From: Thermoplasmatota archaeon
GTDB taxonomy: Archaea; Thermoplasmatota; E2; DHVEG-1
Length of the DNA: 5,646 bases
Direction of reading: 5' to 3'
Assembly (NCBI GenBank): GCA_030615845.1
Contig: JAUWYM010000070.1
Span: 1 to 5,646, forward strand
The notes beneath the pieces are model-generated. The model worked only from the letters and a program-made list of their open reading frames with translations. It did not search any database and was not told where the DNA came from. Shown piece by piece: positions 4,308 to 5,646 of this stretch (position 1 is its first letter; each line of letters begins with the position of its first letter). Made by a program: the position numbers and the translations under genes.

Positions 4308-5646
4308 TTATTCATATCCCCCAATTCGGAGGCTTGGGTCACCAAGCAACACCCATTCCTGCACCGTTTTTGCATCAAGTGCAGTATCATTAAACGCCTG
4401 CTGATTCCAATCTATCGGAAACTCATCAAGATAGGATGATATCGCGTTTCCCCATGCATCCCCTAAAATTTCTACTTGATATTCACCACATTCCCTGAAG
4501 AACAACACATCAAGCCAGTCACCTCCTCCGCCCTGCGAGGGATCGTGTTTATCCTCTTTCCCATATCCGAGACCCGTACATCCCATTGTTGCGATCGCCC
4601 CGCCACCTATCTTTCGCGTGAGATGCCAACTCCAACACTCATACACAGGCAAACCATAGGTCCAACTTAGGTGGAAAACACTGATATTGAACATGCTATT
4701 ATGACAGCCACCGACGACACAAATCGGCAGCTTTTCACCGTTAAAAAGCAAGGGTATATGCCGGAGTTCCAACCCAAAAATCCATGTGGAATTATCAAAC
4801 GGAGGATGCGTCCCCCAAGCTGAGGGGCTTCCATGACCAGCAAAATATAGGAACCCACAGCCTTGATTGATTGTAGTCACAACATCCTGCCACCTCTGAA
4901 ATGATCCATCAGATGTCCACAGTTTAATCGGTTCAAAACCAGTCATCCAATCCAACGCCTGCTGATTTGCCTCTTCTCCTTCGTAATACTCATTAAACGT
5001 GTAGGTATCACCACCGACAACTACCATCCGATTAAACCAGGAACTTTCACAGGGTTCCTGCTCATAGTGGATGATTTTCTTTACCATAATTTTCACTTCG
5101 AGTCTATTTCTACAAGGAAGCCTCCCCACAGCGACATCAGGGTAAAGATCCATGATATCATCAGCCGATTGATTCGCACGCCATTCCCCAAATATGCCGT
5201 TTTCATTGGTGTCCCAACTGGAAAAATTATCAGATGCATCATAGATATCTGCAAAGTATAAATCACTCATATATCGATCCTCGGGTGTTGCCACGTTATC
5301 CTCGATATAACTATAGCGGACAGGGAGTAGCCATTCTTCACCAGAGAGCGATGGTTTTCTGCCGCCTACTAACAACACATACTGTACATTCCAGGTTTCA
5401 ATCGCATCCTTAATGAAATATTTGATCTGCTCCGCGTTATCTTGCCCTTCGTATTCATCATATATCTTCTCCACTGTTTTAATTGTTGTAATTACATCGT
5501 AACTATTCTTATGTTCAACAAGGGGCTGAAGGTTTGATAAAAACTTTTCAGGGGCAATAATCACCATATCATAGTTATCAGCATCAGTAGCTAAAGATTT
5601 TGGCCCTGTTTCACATAAACCAACAGATCCGCATCCACTTAAAACT
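4308..5646 (-). CDS. Peptidase family C25 (gingipain-like) cysteine protease, 5' end outside the window
   Basis: At least 445 residues are visible and the frame is still open at the right edge. Numbering from an internal Met (ATG at 5567), the subdomain typical of C25 begins at once: MVIIAPEKF, LQPLVEHKN, YVLLVGG at 63-69, RYMSDLYFADIYD at 98-110, a DTNENG loop near 119-124 and VAVGRLP at 145-151. Catalytic His245 lies in YFAGHGSP and catalytic Cys288 in VVGGCHNSMF, the His-Gly and Gly-Cys motifs of clan CD proteases. The C-terminus EWVLLGDPSLRIGGYE is the usual end of the domain, with no Ig-like domain or PGF-CTERM tail after it. The 26 codons upstream of that Met carry no stop and include VLSGCGS, a lipobox-like motif, so the protein is probably an exported lipoprotein and the Met at 5567 is not the start. 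Role inferred: breakdown of extracellular protein. Clan CD enzymes often prefer Arg or Lys (gingipains), but the specificity here cannot be read. Several Cys residues could form disulfides. Confidence 0.88.
   Translation of the reverse strand, partial: VLSGCGSVGLCETGPKSLATDADNYDMVIIAPEKFLSNLQPLVEHKNSYDVITTIKTVEKIYDEYEGQDNAEQIKYFIKDAIETWNVQYVLLVGGRKPSLSGEEWLLPVRYSYIEDNVATPEDRYMSDLYFADIYDASDNFSSWDTNENGIFGEWRANQSADDIMDLYPDVAVGRLPCRNRLEVKIMVKKIIHYEQEPCESSWFNRMVVVGGDTYTFNEYYEGEEANQQALDWMTGFEPIKLWTSDGSFQRWQDVVTTINQGCGFLYFAGHGSPSAWGTHPPFDNSTWIFGLELRHIPLLFNGEKLPICVVGGCHNSMFNISVFHLSWTYGLPVYECWSWHLTRKIGGGAIATMGCTGLGYGKEDKHDPSQGGGGDWLDVLFFRECGEYQVEILGDAWGNAISSYLDEFPIDWNQQAFNDTALDAKTVQEWVLLGDPSLRIGGYE

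Noticed and set aside
4667..4858. Second minus-strand frame inside the C25 gene
   Set aside because: Lies entirely within the catalytic core of the peptidase in another frame, with no family features.
1..5646. CRISPR array, insertion sequence, integrase or phage genes
   Set aside because: No regularly spaced repeats, no transposase or recombinase motifs, and no long terminal inverted repeats were seen on either strand.

Overview
The window looks like a piece of an AT-rich archaeal chromosome, most likely a member of the Euryarchaeota/Thermoplasmatota. Four things point this way. Two tRNA genes lack an encoded CCA. Promoters have archaeal TATA boxes placed about 25-30 nt upstream of start codons, giving (nearly) leaderless transcripts. 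One surface protein ends in a PGF-CTERM sorting tail, a signal processed by archaeosortase. The gene content (parallel beta-helix surface protein, gingipain-type C25 peptidase, SAMP-like ubiquitin fold protein, NosF/NosY-type ABC exporter) matches what is commonly seen in sediment Thermoplasmata. The assignment below domain level is inference.

Layout, left to right. Positions 1-85 (-) hold the 5' end of a gene running off the left edge, probably a secreted lipoprotein. It diverges from a NosD-like beta-helix surface protein at 174-1082 (+) across an 88-nt double promoter. A 168-nt convergent gap with a small inverted repeat and a T-rich terminator follows. Then comes a 79-aa membrane-anchored protein of unknown function (1251-1490, -). 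Next is a translation/modification cluster: tRNA-Glu(CTC) (1588-1660, -), a SAMP2/Urm1/ThiS-like sulfur-carrier protein directly upstream of it (1670-1876, -), and a divergent tRNA-Ser(CGA) (1936-2021, +). After a 104-nt convergent gap there is a two-gene ABC exporter operon on the minus strand: an ATPase with an N-terminal zinc ribbon (2980-4056) and its ABC-2 membrane partner (2126-2980), joined by a TAATG stop/start overlap. A 251-nt intergenic region with short repeated motifs separates this operon from a C25 cysteine peptidase (4308-5646, -). The peptidase coding frame stays open to the right edge and includes a lipobox-like motif at that edge.

How the genes work together. Three of the proteins (left-edge lipoprotein, beta-helix protein, C25 peptidase) appear to be exported and held at the cell surface, by a lipid anchor or by a PGF-CTERM tail. 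Such a set fits a cell that digests or binds polymers outside the membrane. The ABC pair resembles NosF/NosY and the beta-helix protein resembles NosD, but they are not adjacent here, so a functional NosDFY unit is not supported. The SAMP-like gene followed 9 nt later by a tRNA gene suggests co-transcription of a possible tRNA-thiolation/protein-conjugation factor with a tRNA. I see no CRISPR array, transposase, integrase or phage gene. Most of the window is ordinary archaeal chromosome; the points most worth a second look are the zinc-ribbon fusion, the SAMP-tRNA arrangement, and the two edge genes whose true ends lie outside or are easily missed.
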